DNA of 6,283 nucleotides from CAYMGQ01 sp964390055 (GTDB lineage: Bacteria; Bacillota; Clostridia; Peptostreptococcales; Natronincolaceae), in NCBI GenBank assembly GCA_964390055.1, contig CAYMGQ010000041.1, forward strand, positions 1-6,283, read 5' to 3'. Shown here piece after piece: positions 1 to 6,157 of the stretch. The notes below the pieces were generated by a model. That model was given only the letters and a program-made list of their open reading frames with translations. It was not told the origin of the DNA and made no database searches. How positions within the stretch are numbered: position 1 is the first letter of the stretch; every line of letters starts with the position of its first letter. The position numbers and the translations under genes were made by a program.

Positions 1-168
1 CAGAAGTTGGAAAGTATGTTAGAACTTGCTGGCTTTAGCCACGCAGAGTTTCAGACCATGCACTTAACAAAACACGCATCAATGTGTATAATAAATATAA
101 TGTGTTTTCCCTTGTTCGTAGTAGTTCGGGGAACGAACACGGTTAACGGATTTTTCCTAAAAATCTGA
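1..168 (+). CDS. Unidentified reading frame, C-terminal part only
   Basis: Frame 1 is open from the left edge to a TGA at 166-168 (55 codons); the other two forward frames stop within about 40 bases. The first 27 or so residues (beginning QKLESMLELAGFSHAEFQTM) have a protein-like, partly helical composition. The later part is hydrophobic and irregular, and it overlaps the promoter at 64-92 and the hairpins that follow. I do not recognise the family. It may be the true end of an upstream gene, a decayed fragment, or chance. The upstream part is outside the window, so neither start nor function can be judged. Confidence 0.25.
   Translation, partial: QKLESMLELAGFSHAEFQTMHLTKHASMCIINIMCFPLFVVVRGTNTVNGFFLKI
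64..92 (+). promoter_or_regulatory. Vegetative promoter for the 99-288 transcript
   Basis: A -35 box TTAACA (64-69, five of six consensus bases) is separated by exactly 17 bases from a perfect -10 box TATAAT (87-92), which predicts a start of transcription near 98-100. A second TATAAT at 96-101 has no good -35 at the right distance. The promoter lies inside the tail of the upstream reading frame. Its likely product is the structured RNA that ends at the terminator 250-288. Confidence 0.6.
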
Positions 169-288
169 ATCTTCTTAACGGTGGTGACTCACCTCGACAG
201 TAATGTCGAAAAAGAGAGTAGATGATACCAGCATCAGTGCTCTCTACAAAAGACAGGCTAAGGCACAAGCCCTAGCTTGTCTTTTTTT
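99..288 (+). ncRNA. Candidate structured small RNA or operon attenuator leader
   Basis: About 190 nt lie between a good promoter and a strong terminator, with no convincing coding sequence. Hairpins in order are: 113-118/134-139 with inner 125-127/131-133; 142-146/175-179 enclosing the perfect 149-155/159-165 hairpin with loop CCT; 183-186/190-193; TCGACA/TGTCGA (194-199/204-209) capped by a GUAA tetraloop of the GNRA class; 213-218/240-245 enclosing GATG/CATC (221-224/232-235); then the terminator. The GNRA-capped perfect stem and the close packing of helices suggest selected structure, but there is no comparative evidence. It matches no RNA family I can name with certainty. It could be a trans-acting RNA of the element, or a leader whose terminator controls read-through into the conjugation operon. 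The separate promoter at 300-328 favours an independent RNA. The 3' end is firm and the 5' end is inferred. Confidence 0.45.
250..288 (+). terminator. Strong Rho-independent terminator
   Basis: A 15-position stem (250-264 with 269-283), containing one G-T wobble and one A-C mismatch, closes a four-base ACAA loop. It is followed directly by an uninterrupted seven-T tract (282-288). It separates the upstream RNA from the promoter of the conjugation operon, which starts 12 bases after the T tract. It also argues that the in-frame codons upstream of 485 are not part of the peptidase gene. Confidence 0.87.
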
Positions 289-299
289 AAATGCGCATT

Positions 300-328
300 T
301 TGACATAACTGCTAAAATGTTATATAAT
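300..328 (+). promoter_or_regulatory. Perfect-consensus sigma-A promoter of the conjugation operon
   Basis: TTGACA (300-305) and TATAAT (323-328) are both exact matches to the vegetative consensus, with the optimal 17-base spacer. Transcription should begin around 335, leaving a leader of roughly 150 nt before the peptidase start codon at 485. Such a strong core promoter usually implies either high constitutive output or control by a repressor or a leader RNA. No obvious operator palindrome overlaps the boxes. Confidence 0.88.
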
Positions 329-420
329 ATTTTCCAGAACCATAGCAATATCTTAGGTAAAAAGTCTTGCAAGGATTTTTCATATTTTTTCTACATAAAT
401 AAATTTCTTATATTGATGTT

Positions 421-459
421 TGATAAGAGTAATTTTCGTTGTTCGGTTTCTTCTTATCA
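421..459 (+). other. Leader hairpin just upstream of the peptidase ribosome binding site
   Basis: TGATAAGA (421-428) and TCTTATCA (452-459) form a perfect 8-bp stem with a 23-base loop in the untranslated leader. The stem ends about eight bases before the purine-rich ribosome binding region (467-477). It could shield the leader or modulate translation, but it is AU-rich and may be incidental. The rest of 335-484 shows no recognisable riboswitch, only AT-rich sequence and a weak imperfect hairpin at 359-380. Confidence 0.35.
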
Positions 460-484
460 TTTCTTGAAAGGGTGGGGAAAAGCA

Positions 485-1900
485 ATGTCTCAGCAGCAAC
501 AAAAAAAACAATCAGGCACAATGTCTCGACTTGCCAAGCAAGCTGCCGCAAATCTCGTCAAAAAAGCACTTAAAAAGAAGCGTATGTTGTTAATCGTCAA
601 AATTGTGGCTCCTTTTTCGGGGTTTATTGTGCTGGTGTTGTTATTACTAACGTTTGCCTCAATAATGTTTTCTGTCATAACGGGCAATCAGCGTGTTTTC
701 GAGAGCCCTGATGATATGGAAACACAAAAACTGCAACAAAAAATTGTTGATGTAGTTGTCGACGCTTATGGAAACGCAAATGAAGATATACTGAACCAAA
801 TTAATGCACACTATAATGAAGAATCAAAAAAATATAATTATGCTACTAAAACCATAGACAACCCAATGGAACAAAGAGAGATTATGGAAGATGAGTTGTA
901 TAAAACTTATGCTATGTTTTCCGTATATAAAGATAGAAAATTTGCTATTGAGTCTGCCAAATCCGACAGCATGGATTTAGAAAAACAAGCAGATATTTAT
1001 GACTCGGGCGAATTAAAAAAAATGATAAGAAAGCCATACAAACAAGGTGACACTTTGCTTTCTTTTACTGTAGAGCCTAGGGTTTGGGCATCTGTCAAAG
1101 ACCCAGGGCCAGATGCAGACGAGGATACACCAATTGAAACCGAAACACATTGCCAATTTAAATACACCATACATATTGCAAACATCAATGAAGTGGGTCC
1201 TCTTGTCTTTGGCTTAGAGGATTTACGCAACTCTACCGACCCAGAAATACCTGATACTGCCAAAATTAACGAAATCGAAATGGCATACAAAAAAACTGCT
1301 TCCATGTACGAGATTTTCTACGGTCTGTTAGCAGAAGATGGATATATGGAAATGTACGGTCTGGATATAAATGGTAATGAAACATATGTTTCATCCAATG
1401 ATTATACCCCGTTTATTAATTATACCGTTAGTAATATTAATTTTACTCCCGATATCAAAATGTCCGTCCCATTAGGTGGAAAGTACAAATATTCTTCTGC
1501 TTTCGGACCTCGTGTGCACCCTATTTATAAAAGACTGAAACTGCATACGGGTTTAGATTTGGGTGCCGCAGAAGGTGTTCCTATATATGCGCTGGCTAAT
1601 GGTGTAGTTGTGAGTAAATCATCAGGAACGGGTTATGGAAATTATGTAGTAATATATCATGGGCAAATAGGTCATCGACACTATTTTTCCTCGTATGCTC
1701 ATATGGTAGCGGAGTGCCCACTCTCAATTGGTACACCAGTTTATAATCATACTGTTATTGGCAAAGTAGGTACTACAGGGACCTCTACAGGTAACCATCT
1801 TCACATCGAAACCAGAGTTTTAGAAGAACAAATTGGAGGAGGATATAAACTGCTTTACCATAATCCTGAAAGCTATATAGACGTAGGCACAAGTAGGTAA
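485..1900 (+). CDS. Membrane-anchored M23 peptidoglycan endopeptidase of a conjugation system
   Basis: Predicted cell-wall hydrolase (471 aa) that would cut peptidoglycan peptide cross-links to make room for the transfer channel. The glutamine- and lysine-rich N-terminus (about 1-33) should be cytoplasmic and is followed by one hydrophobic anchor (about 34-63). Residues about 64-325 form an extracytoplasmic region I do not recognise. The C-terminal lysostaphin-type M23 domain (about 327-446) is complete: HTGLD supplies zinc ligands His354 and Asp358, HLH supplies catalytic His438 and ligand His440, and SSYAH supplies His406. An active enzyme is therefore expected. ATG 485 is chosen because it follows a purine-rich site (AAAGGGTGGGG, 467-477); the frame stays open back to 203, but that stretch contains a terminator and a promoter. 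The coupling-protein gene starts 20 bases downstream, so the two are almost certainly co-transcribed. Equivalent wall hydrolases (VirB1-like by role) are standard in Gram-positive T4SS clusters. Confidence 0.9.
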   Translation: MSQQQQKKQSGTMSRLAKQAAANLVKKALKKKRMLLIVKIVAPFSGFIVLVLLLLTFASIMFSVITGNQRVFESPDDMETQKLQQKIVDVVVDAYGNANEDILNQINAHYNEESKKYNYATKTIDNPMEQREIMEDELYKTYAMFSVYKDRKFAIESAKSDSMDLEKQADIYDSGELKKMIRKPYKQGDTLLSFTVEPRVWASVKDPGPDADEDTPIETETHCQFKYTIHIANINEVGPLVFGLEDLRNSTDPEIPDTAKINEIEMAYKKTASMYEIFYGLLAEDGYMEMYGLDINGNETYVSSNDYTPFINYTVSNINFTPDIKMSVPLGGKYKYSSAFGPRVHPIYKRLKLHTGLDLGAAEGVPIYALANGVVVSKSSGTGYGNYVVIYHGQIGHRHYFSSYAHMVAECPLSIGTPVYNHTVIGKVGTTGTSTGNHLHIETRVLEEQIGGGYKLLYHNPESYIDVGTSR

Positions 1901-1905
1901 TAAAC

Positions 1906-1913
1906 AGGAGGAG
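1906..1913 (+). promoter_or_regulatory. Ribosome binding site that supports a TTG start
   Basis: AGGAGGAG is nearly a full anti-16S match and lies seven bases before TTG at 1921. The next in-frame ATG is far downstream (about 2079) and would remove the first membrane helix, so the TTG is the credible start of the coupling protein. Confidence 0.85.
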
Positions 1914-1920
1914 CAATAAT

Positions 1921-4650
1921 TTGAAAAAAATATTGTCAAATACTTGGGTTAGATTAGGCATTGTATTAGTAATTGTATTATTTGTAGTTGCATATATAGT
2001 AGGGCTCATTCTCCAATTTTCAGATGGCTATAATGCATATTTGCAATCATCTGATAGTGGTTTCTTTAACGATGGAAACATGTTTTCAGATATAGCTATC
2101 ACTTTTTCTCCATTTGCAAATTATGCCTATTTGTTCTCTAACCAATATGCTTTGCCACTGGTATTGGTTTTATTCTTTCTTATTTCTGGTTTCTTTGTTC
2201 GTTTCTTCTCTCAATTTTTCGGCAAAGGAACAAAAGACAAGAAAAGAGGGTTTAGTTTTGCTAAAGGCGGTACCTATGGCACAGCTGGTTGGATGTCGCA
2301 AGAAGAATTGGCTGATGTGGCAAATGTAGACTCCTGGAAAAGTGCAGAGGGATATATCTTAGGTCAATTAGATGAAACTTGTACGAAGTTAATTAATACT
2401 AAACCACGTGGTAGATTGAATAACCACGTAGCTGTCTTTGGTGCCTCAGGTTCAGGTAAAACCAGAGGTTTTGTTAAAAGTTATATCATACAGTCTGTCA
2501 AAAGGAACGAAAGCATTATATTGACAGACCCCAAAGGAGAGCTCTTCCAAGATACTGCTCAATTTTTCCGAGACAATGGATATGTTGTAAAAATCTTTAA
2601 TCTTGTTAATCCTGAGAAGAGCGATTCGTGGAACTGCTTAAAAGAGATTAAAGGTAGCGAAATCATGGCACAAGTTTTTGCCGATACCGTTATTAAAAAC
2701 ACCATTATTGGAGGCAAGTCTGACCATTTCTGGGACAACAGTGAGATGAACTTATTAAAAGCATTGATTTTGCGAGTGGAGCGAGGCAAGGATTTCAAAA
2801 ACTTCAACCAACAAAACATGGGGACAGTATATGATCTTTTAACAAAGGCCGTAGGAGAAATTGGACTTGATGACTTATTTAATCCACGCAATTTGTCGGA
2901 TGAAGAAAAATGTTGTTTGACTCCATATAATATTTTTAAACAATCCGCTGAAAATGTGCGAGGGGGTATTGTTCTTGGACTAGGTACAAGAATTCAAGTT
3001 TTCCAAAATGAAATTATTAAAAAAATTACCGCATACGATGACATTGATTTAACTTTACCTGGGCAAAGACCTTGTGCATATTTTTGTGTTATGTCTGACC
3101 AAGACTCTACACTAAATTTTTTATCTTCATTGTTCTTCTCATTTTTGTTTATCGACCTCGTTAGATACGCTGATTTGAATGGCGGTAAATGTGATGTGCC
3201 AGTGAACTTTGTTTTGGATGAGTTCCCAAATATCGGACAAATTGTCGACTTTACAAAAAAACTCTCTACGGTGCGTAGTCGAGATATTAATATATCAATC
3301 ATCTTCCAAGCCATTTCACAATTGCAAAATAGATATCCTTATGGTCTGTGGCAAGAAATTTTAGGCAATTGTGATACGCATCTGTTTTTGGGTTGTAATG
3401 ACCCAGACACTGCAAAGTTTATTTCTGACCGAGCGGGCGAAGTGACCATAAAAGTTTCCACCTCGCAGGTCAAACGCAGCACAAAATTATCACCAGTTAT
3501 TGAGAAGGGTTATCGGGAAAGCTCAGGTGAAGGTAAAAGGAAGCTACTTACAATGGATGAAGTATTAAGAACACCATTAAACGAGTGTTTAATCTTCTTC
3601 AGGGGGCAAAAAGCACTACGGGCTTATAAATATTATTACGACTATCATCCTCACTCAAAAAAATTTACCCCTACCTACATCAAAGACTATCCCTCAATTT
3701 TAGAGCGCGAACATTTATTGCGCGCTCAACAACAAAACAATAACGCACAACAGAGTGCCCCCCCAGATAAGCCACATTCAAATACCTCTATGGGTGAGCC
3801 TGTGCTTCAGGGTGCATTTACGCCCTTGGCGCAGACAAAAGGTACAGAGAAGATAGTTGAGCCTTTTTCTGATATCGATAAGTTAAAATTAGAGTTATGC
3901 GCAGTCTCCCAACCAACAAAAGAGAAGCCTAAAAAAAATATTTTTTTTAACAAGTGTCAACAGGTTGTTCAACAAGGGCCACAATCAAACACTCCAACAC
4001 CAGAGTCGGCTACGACAACAGAAGAAGTAGCTTCGTTCCCAATTGCTCAAGACGCTGATATGACAGAGACACCGAATACCAATGAAACCTTTGTAAGCGC
4101 CCCAGTAGATGTAGTATCAGAAGAAATCATCCTTGAAGGATATGTTGTTGATGACAATATCATGGAGCTCCCAGAAGACATATGCATTATTGAGCCACCA
4201 TTAGATATAGAAATAAATAAAATTGAAGAAAAGAAAAAGGAAGAGGATACTGACTGTGATTTAGTGCTCGAGACTAATGCTAATGTCCCAGAGGGATATG
4301 TTGTTGTTGATGAAGCACCCGAACAACCCGAAAAAAAATTCGTAAATAAAGAGGTCGAAAAAAATTTATATACTCAATTTGACAAAACAGAAAAAGTGTT
4401 GCATAATGTCAATATTGATATAGATTATCAAGATAAACCCCAGACGAACAATACACAAGCCCAAGAAGTGAAAACCAAACATAAATCTCACAAAAACAAC
4501 AAAGCAACAAACAAAAAAATCGACCCAGTGTTTGATGATAGCTTCTTTTTTACAGTAGCTAAAACTTGGAAACCGGGGGATGTAAGCCGACGGACGAGAG
4601 AAAAACTCGAAAAACAAAGAGCAGACCTTGAGGGTATAGACAGCAAATAG
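1921..4650 (+). CDS. traG: VirD4/TraG-family type IV coupling ATPase with long acidic tail
   Basis: Predicted T4SS coupling protein (909 aa): an inner-membrane hexameric ATPase that recruits the relaxosome and drives DNA into the channel. Two membrane helices (about 10-32 and 77-99) are followed by the family's GTAGW motif (120-124), Walker A GASGSGKT (174-181), the TDPKGEL signature (202-208), Walker B VLDEF (431-435) leading into PNIGQ, and IIFQAISQ (460-467). The ATPase core ends near residue 590 and all key residues are present. It resembles the Firmicutes TraG/PcfC type rather than the FtsK-like TcpA/Orf21 type. Residues about 600-909 are unusual: a Gln/Asn/Pro-rich linker, then a mostly acidic low-complexity stretch with two EGYVV copies (739 and 791), then a basic end (about 850-905). 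Gram-positive relatives are commonly near 600 aa, so this tail is an addition of unknown role, perhaps for relaxase or partner docking. The start is TTG, set by the AGGAGGAG site. Confidence 0.95.
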   Translation: MKKILSNTWVRLGIVLVIVLFVVAYIVGLILQFSDGYNAYLQSSDSGFFNDGNMFSDIAITFSPFANYAYLFSNQYALPLVLVLFFLISGFFVRFFSQFFGKGTKDKKRGFSFAKGGTYGTAGWMSQEELADVANVDSWKSAEGYILGQLDETCTKLINTKPRGRLNNHVAVFGASGSGKTRGFVKSYIIQSVKRNESIILTDPKGELFQDTAQFFRDNGYVVKIFNLVNPEKSDSWNCLKEIKGSEIMAQVFADTVIKNTIIGGKSDHFWDNSEMNLLKALILRVERGKDFKNFNQQNMGTVYDLLTKAVGEIGLDDLFNPRNLSDEEKCCLTPYNIFKQSAENVRGGIVLGLGTRIQVFQNEIIKKITAYDDIDLTLPGQRPCAYFCVMSDQDSTLNFLSSLFFSFLFIDLVRYADLNGGKCDVPVNFVLDEFPNIGQIVDFTKKLSTVRSRDINISIIFQAISQLQNRYPYGLWQEILGNCDTHLFLGCNDPDTAKFISDRAGEVTIKVSTSQVKRSTKLSPVIEKGYRESSGEGKRKLLTMDEVLRTPLNECLIFFRGQKALRAYKYYYDYHPHSKKFTPTYIKDYPSILEREHLLRAQQQNNNAQQSAPPDKPHSNTSMGEPVLQGAFTPLAQTKGTEKIVEPFSDIDKLKLELCAVSQPTKEKPKKNIFFNKCQQVVQQGPQSNTPTPESATTTEEVASFPIAQDADMTETPNTNETFVSAPVDVVSEEIILEGYVVDDNIMELPEDICIIEPPLDIEINKIEEKKKEEDTDCDLVLETNANVPEGYVVVDEAPEQPEKKFVNKEVEKNLYTQFDKTEKVLHNVNIDIDYQDKPQTNNTQAQEVKTKHKSHKNNKATNKKIDPVFDDSFFFTVAKTWKPGDVSRRTREKLEKQRADLEGIDSK
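3930..3949. repeat. 20-bp perfect AT palindrome made of A8 and T8 runs, inside traG
   Basis: The sequence is T, eight A, T, A, eight T, A, and equals its own reverse complement. It lies in frame in the coupling-protein gene (residues about 670-676, PKKNIFF), at the boundary between the linker and the acidic tail. It contains two homopolymer runs of eight, which are typical slippage sites. A one-base change here would leave the ATPase core intact and remove the tail. It may simply reflect Lys/Phe codons in an AT-rich genome. Confidence 0.6.
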
Positions 4651-4679
4651 TCCTTTATTTTAAAAATCTTTGGTTTGTA

Positions 4680-4709
4680 AATACAGTTTTTTAAAATAAC
4701 AACTGTATT
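4680..4709. other. Inverted repeat between traG and the S1-like gene
   Basis: AATACAGTT (4680-4688) and AACTGTATT (4701-4709) form a perfect 9-bp inverted repeat with a 12-base AT-rich loop, in the 95-base gap before the third gene. There is no T tract after it, so it is a poor terminator. It could be an mRNA processing or stability hairpin, or a protein-binding site. I see no convincing separate promoter for the third gene in this gap. Confidence 0.45.
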
Positions 4710-4731
4710 AAATATGAGCATAATAAAATGC

Positions 4732-4739
4732 AAGGAGGG
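4732..4739 (+). promoter_or_regulatory. Ribosome binding site that fixes the start of the S1-like gene
   Basis: AAGGAGGG lies six bases before ATG 4746. The in-frame ATG at 4728 lies upstream of this site and has no ribosome binding site of its own, so the protein should begin MPKIKHDD at 4746. Confidence 0.88.
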
Positions 4740-4745
4740 CTTAAA

Positions 4746-6092
4746 ATGCCAAAAATTAAACATGATGATGTAATCGATGTATCTGCTGAATTTGTTGATG
4801 ATGTTGATGGCAACATCGAAACTGATACAGTGGATGAAACTGCAGAAAACACAGATGTAGTTGATGAATCAAATGAAGAGGTAGAGCAAAAAGACGAGGA
4901 CAACCAAGAGAACGCCGAGGATGACGCTACGGATGACGCTGAAGATGACGAAGACAGTGAAGAAGACAGTGAAGAAGACAGTGAAGAAGACAGTGAAGAA
5001 GACAGTGAAGAAGAAGAAAATGAGGAAGAAGCTGAAACCGAAGAAGAAGCTGACGTAAAACCCAAGAAAGCTAAAAAAGCAACTACTAAAGAAAAAGCTA
5101 AAACTAAGACTAAGGCTACAAAAAAGAAACCCAAAGTAACAAAAGCTGATATCATTGCGGCCTTCCAAGAAAAAGAAATGTTACGAATGAGGGCTGTCAA
5201 CGAAAGAGAAGAGCAAGCACTGAAATGGCATATCGTACAGGACTATGCCCACACAAAGAAAATAGCAAGAGGTACAGTTATTAGTGTTGAGGAAACAACC
5301 TCGGGTATGGTTATAGCGGTAGTCAACTTTAATGATTTTAGAGTGGTTATACCAGCGAGTGAGTTTTTTGTAAAGGCAATTGCAGTAGAAGAGGGCGTGT
5401 CCAATCAAGCGCGTATCCGCAGGGAAAAGCAAGTGCTCGTAAAATCTCTTGGTGCTGAAGTTGAGTTTGTGATAGCACATGCTAAACAAGAAAAAAATAC
5501 TAACACCAACGAAAAAGAGTATGTGATTCTTGCCTCTCGAAAACAAGCCTTGCTAAGACAAATCAAATATTATTTCGGCAAAAAAGGCGATGTCAGAAGA
5601 GTAGAGGCGGGCAAAATTATTAGAAATGTGCCGATTATAGCCGTAGGAAAAGAAGCGCTAATGGTTACAGTTTGCGGAATAGATAAGGTTTTGACTAAAG
5701 CCCAGCTTTCTTACAAATTCCTCGGGACACTCGTGAACACATTTTATGTTGGCGACAGAATAGATGTTGCAGTATTAGATGTAATTGAAAAAGACAATGA
5801 TACTGTTGACATTAAAGTATCACATAAACAAACACAGTTGCCACAATTCAAAAAAAATATTTCCAACTGCTCGATAGGAGGAATGTATCGAGGCACTATT
5901 ACAATCGTAAGAGATAATACTGTACAGCTTTATCTTGATGATGTTAATGTCCCAGCCTTTAGTAAAATCATTAAGTTAAGCAATGTTGAAGACTTGCCGT
6001 CCGCTGGAGATACAGTGCTGTTAGTTGCTAATAAAATCGTTCCCGAAAGAGGACTTGTCCTTGGCACAATCATTCGTATTATCAAAAAATAA
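4746..6092 (+). CDS. Acidic-repeat protein with lysine-rich linker and three S1-like modules
   Basis: Predicted cytoplasmic protein (448 aa) with a strongly polarised charge layout. Residues 1-104 are very acidic and include five exact DSEE repeats (70-89). Residues about 105-133 are lysine-rich and highly basic. Residues about 134-170 look helical. The rest holds three beta-rich segments resembling S1/OB folds: about 173-271 (opening ARGTVISVE), 286-362 (GDRIDVAVLDV then a DIKVSHK close) and 378-448 (GGMYRGTITIV). The S1 assignment rests on pattern similarity and is moderately sure for the second, weaker for the others. S1 domains bind RNA or single-stranded DNA, so a role with the transferred strand, mRNA or the coupling protein is plausible but inferred. 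It is the last gene of the operon, 95 bases after traG and 10 bases before a terminator stem. There is no signal peptide or membrane helix. Confidence 0.85.
   Translation: MPKIKHDDVIDVSAEFVDDVDGNIETDTVDETAENTDVVDESNEEVEQKDEDNQENAEDDATDDAEDDEDSEEDSEEDSEEDSEEDSEEEENEEEAETEEEADVKPKKAKKATTKEKAKTKTKATKKKPKVTKADIIAAFQEKEMLRMRAVNEREEQALKWHIVQDYAHTKKIARGTVISVEETTSGMVIAVVNFNDFRVVIPASEFFVKAIAVEEGVSNQARIRREKQVLVKSLGAEVEFVIAHAKQEKNTNTNEKEYVILASRKQALLRQIKYYFGKKGDVRRVEAGKIIRNVPIIAVGKEALMVTVCGIDKVLTKAQLSYKFLGTLVNTFYVGDRIDVAVLDVIEKDNDTVDIKVSHKQTQLPQFKKNISNCSIGGMYRGTITIVRDNTVQLYLDDVNVPAFSKIIKLSNVEDLPSAGDTVLLVANKIVPERGLVLGTIIRIIKK
4953..5012 (+). repeat. Five identical 12-bp tandem repeats encoding DSEE
   Basis: The unit GACAGTGAAGAA occurs five times in a row without a mismatch and keeps the reading frame. 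Identity at the nucleotide level, not only the protein level, indicates recent expansion by slippage or unequal recombination. Copy number can change in steps of four residues without breaking the gene. The flanks are also acidic but not exact repeats. Confidence 0.95.
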
Positions 6093-6102
6093 CACATCGA
6101 AT

Positions 6103-6137
6103 AGCGGGCACTACTGTTTTATAAGTGTGCCCGCTTT
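6103..6137 (+). terminator. Probable terminator at the end of the conjugation operon
   Basis: AGCGGGCAC (6103-6111) pairs perfectly with GTGCCCGCT (6127-6135), a GC-rich 9-bp stem in AT-rich surroundings, starting 10 bases after the stop codon. The T tract is short (TTT, 6135-6137) and then broken by C, and the loop is 15 bases, so termination may be partial. Confidence 0.65.
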
Positions 6138-6157
6138 CCTTCCATTATGTTGCCACA

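Noticed and set aside
27..45. Hairpin with TTTA loop and one bulged base, similar in layout to the IS200/IS605 end at 6259-6279
   Set aside because: The bulge is C rather than T, the stem is shorter, no TTAC-like flank or transposase is nearby, and it falls in the protein-like part of the leftmost reading frame. Probably coincidence.
143..181. Direct repeat TTAACGG (143-149 and 175-181) as an oriT or iteron
   Set aside because: Only two 7-base copies, no adjacent relaxase gene or nick-site motif, and part of the repeat is better explained by RNA stem pairing.
214..226. Resemblance of GAGAGTAGATGAT to the first strand of a tetrahydrofolate riboswitch
   Set aside because: The remaining conserved core of that class is not visible, the pairing partners differ, and the downstream gene has nothing to do with folate. 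I treat it as a chance similarity, although a covariance search would settle it.
359..380. Possible second terminator or attenuator in the operon leader
   Set aside because: AAAAA/TTTTT with a G-A mismatch and a short GC-poor inner stem is too weak to call in such AT-rich sequence.
203..484. In-frame N-terminal extension of the M23 peptidase starting at ATG 203
   Set aside because: The stretch spans a strong terminator and a perfect promoter, has no ribosome binding site at 203, and its residues look like translated non-coding DNA. The start at 485 has a ribosome binding site and leads into a sensible basic N-terminus plus anchor.
4728..4745. Earlier ATG for the S1-like gene at 4728
   Set aside because: It lies upstream of the AAGGAGGG site, which would then be inside the coding region; ATG 4746 has ideal spacing.
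4691..5200. Long serine-rich reading frame on the minus strand
   Set aside because: It is the mirror of the repetitive acidic codons of the S1-like gene (GAA/GAC read as TTC/GTC in other frames), with no ribosome binding site or recognisable domain. The other minus-strand frames opposite the large genes are likewise shadows.
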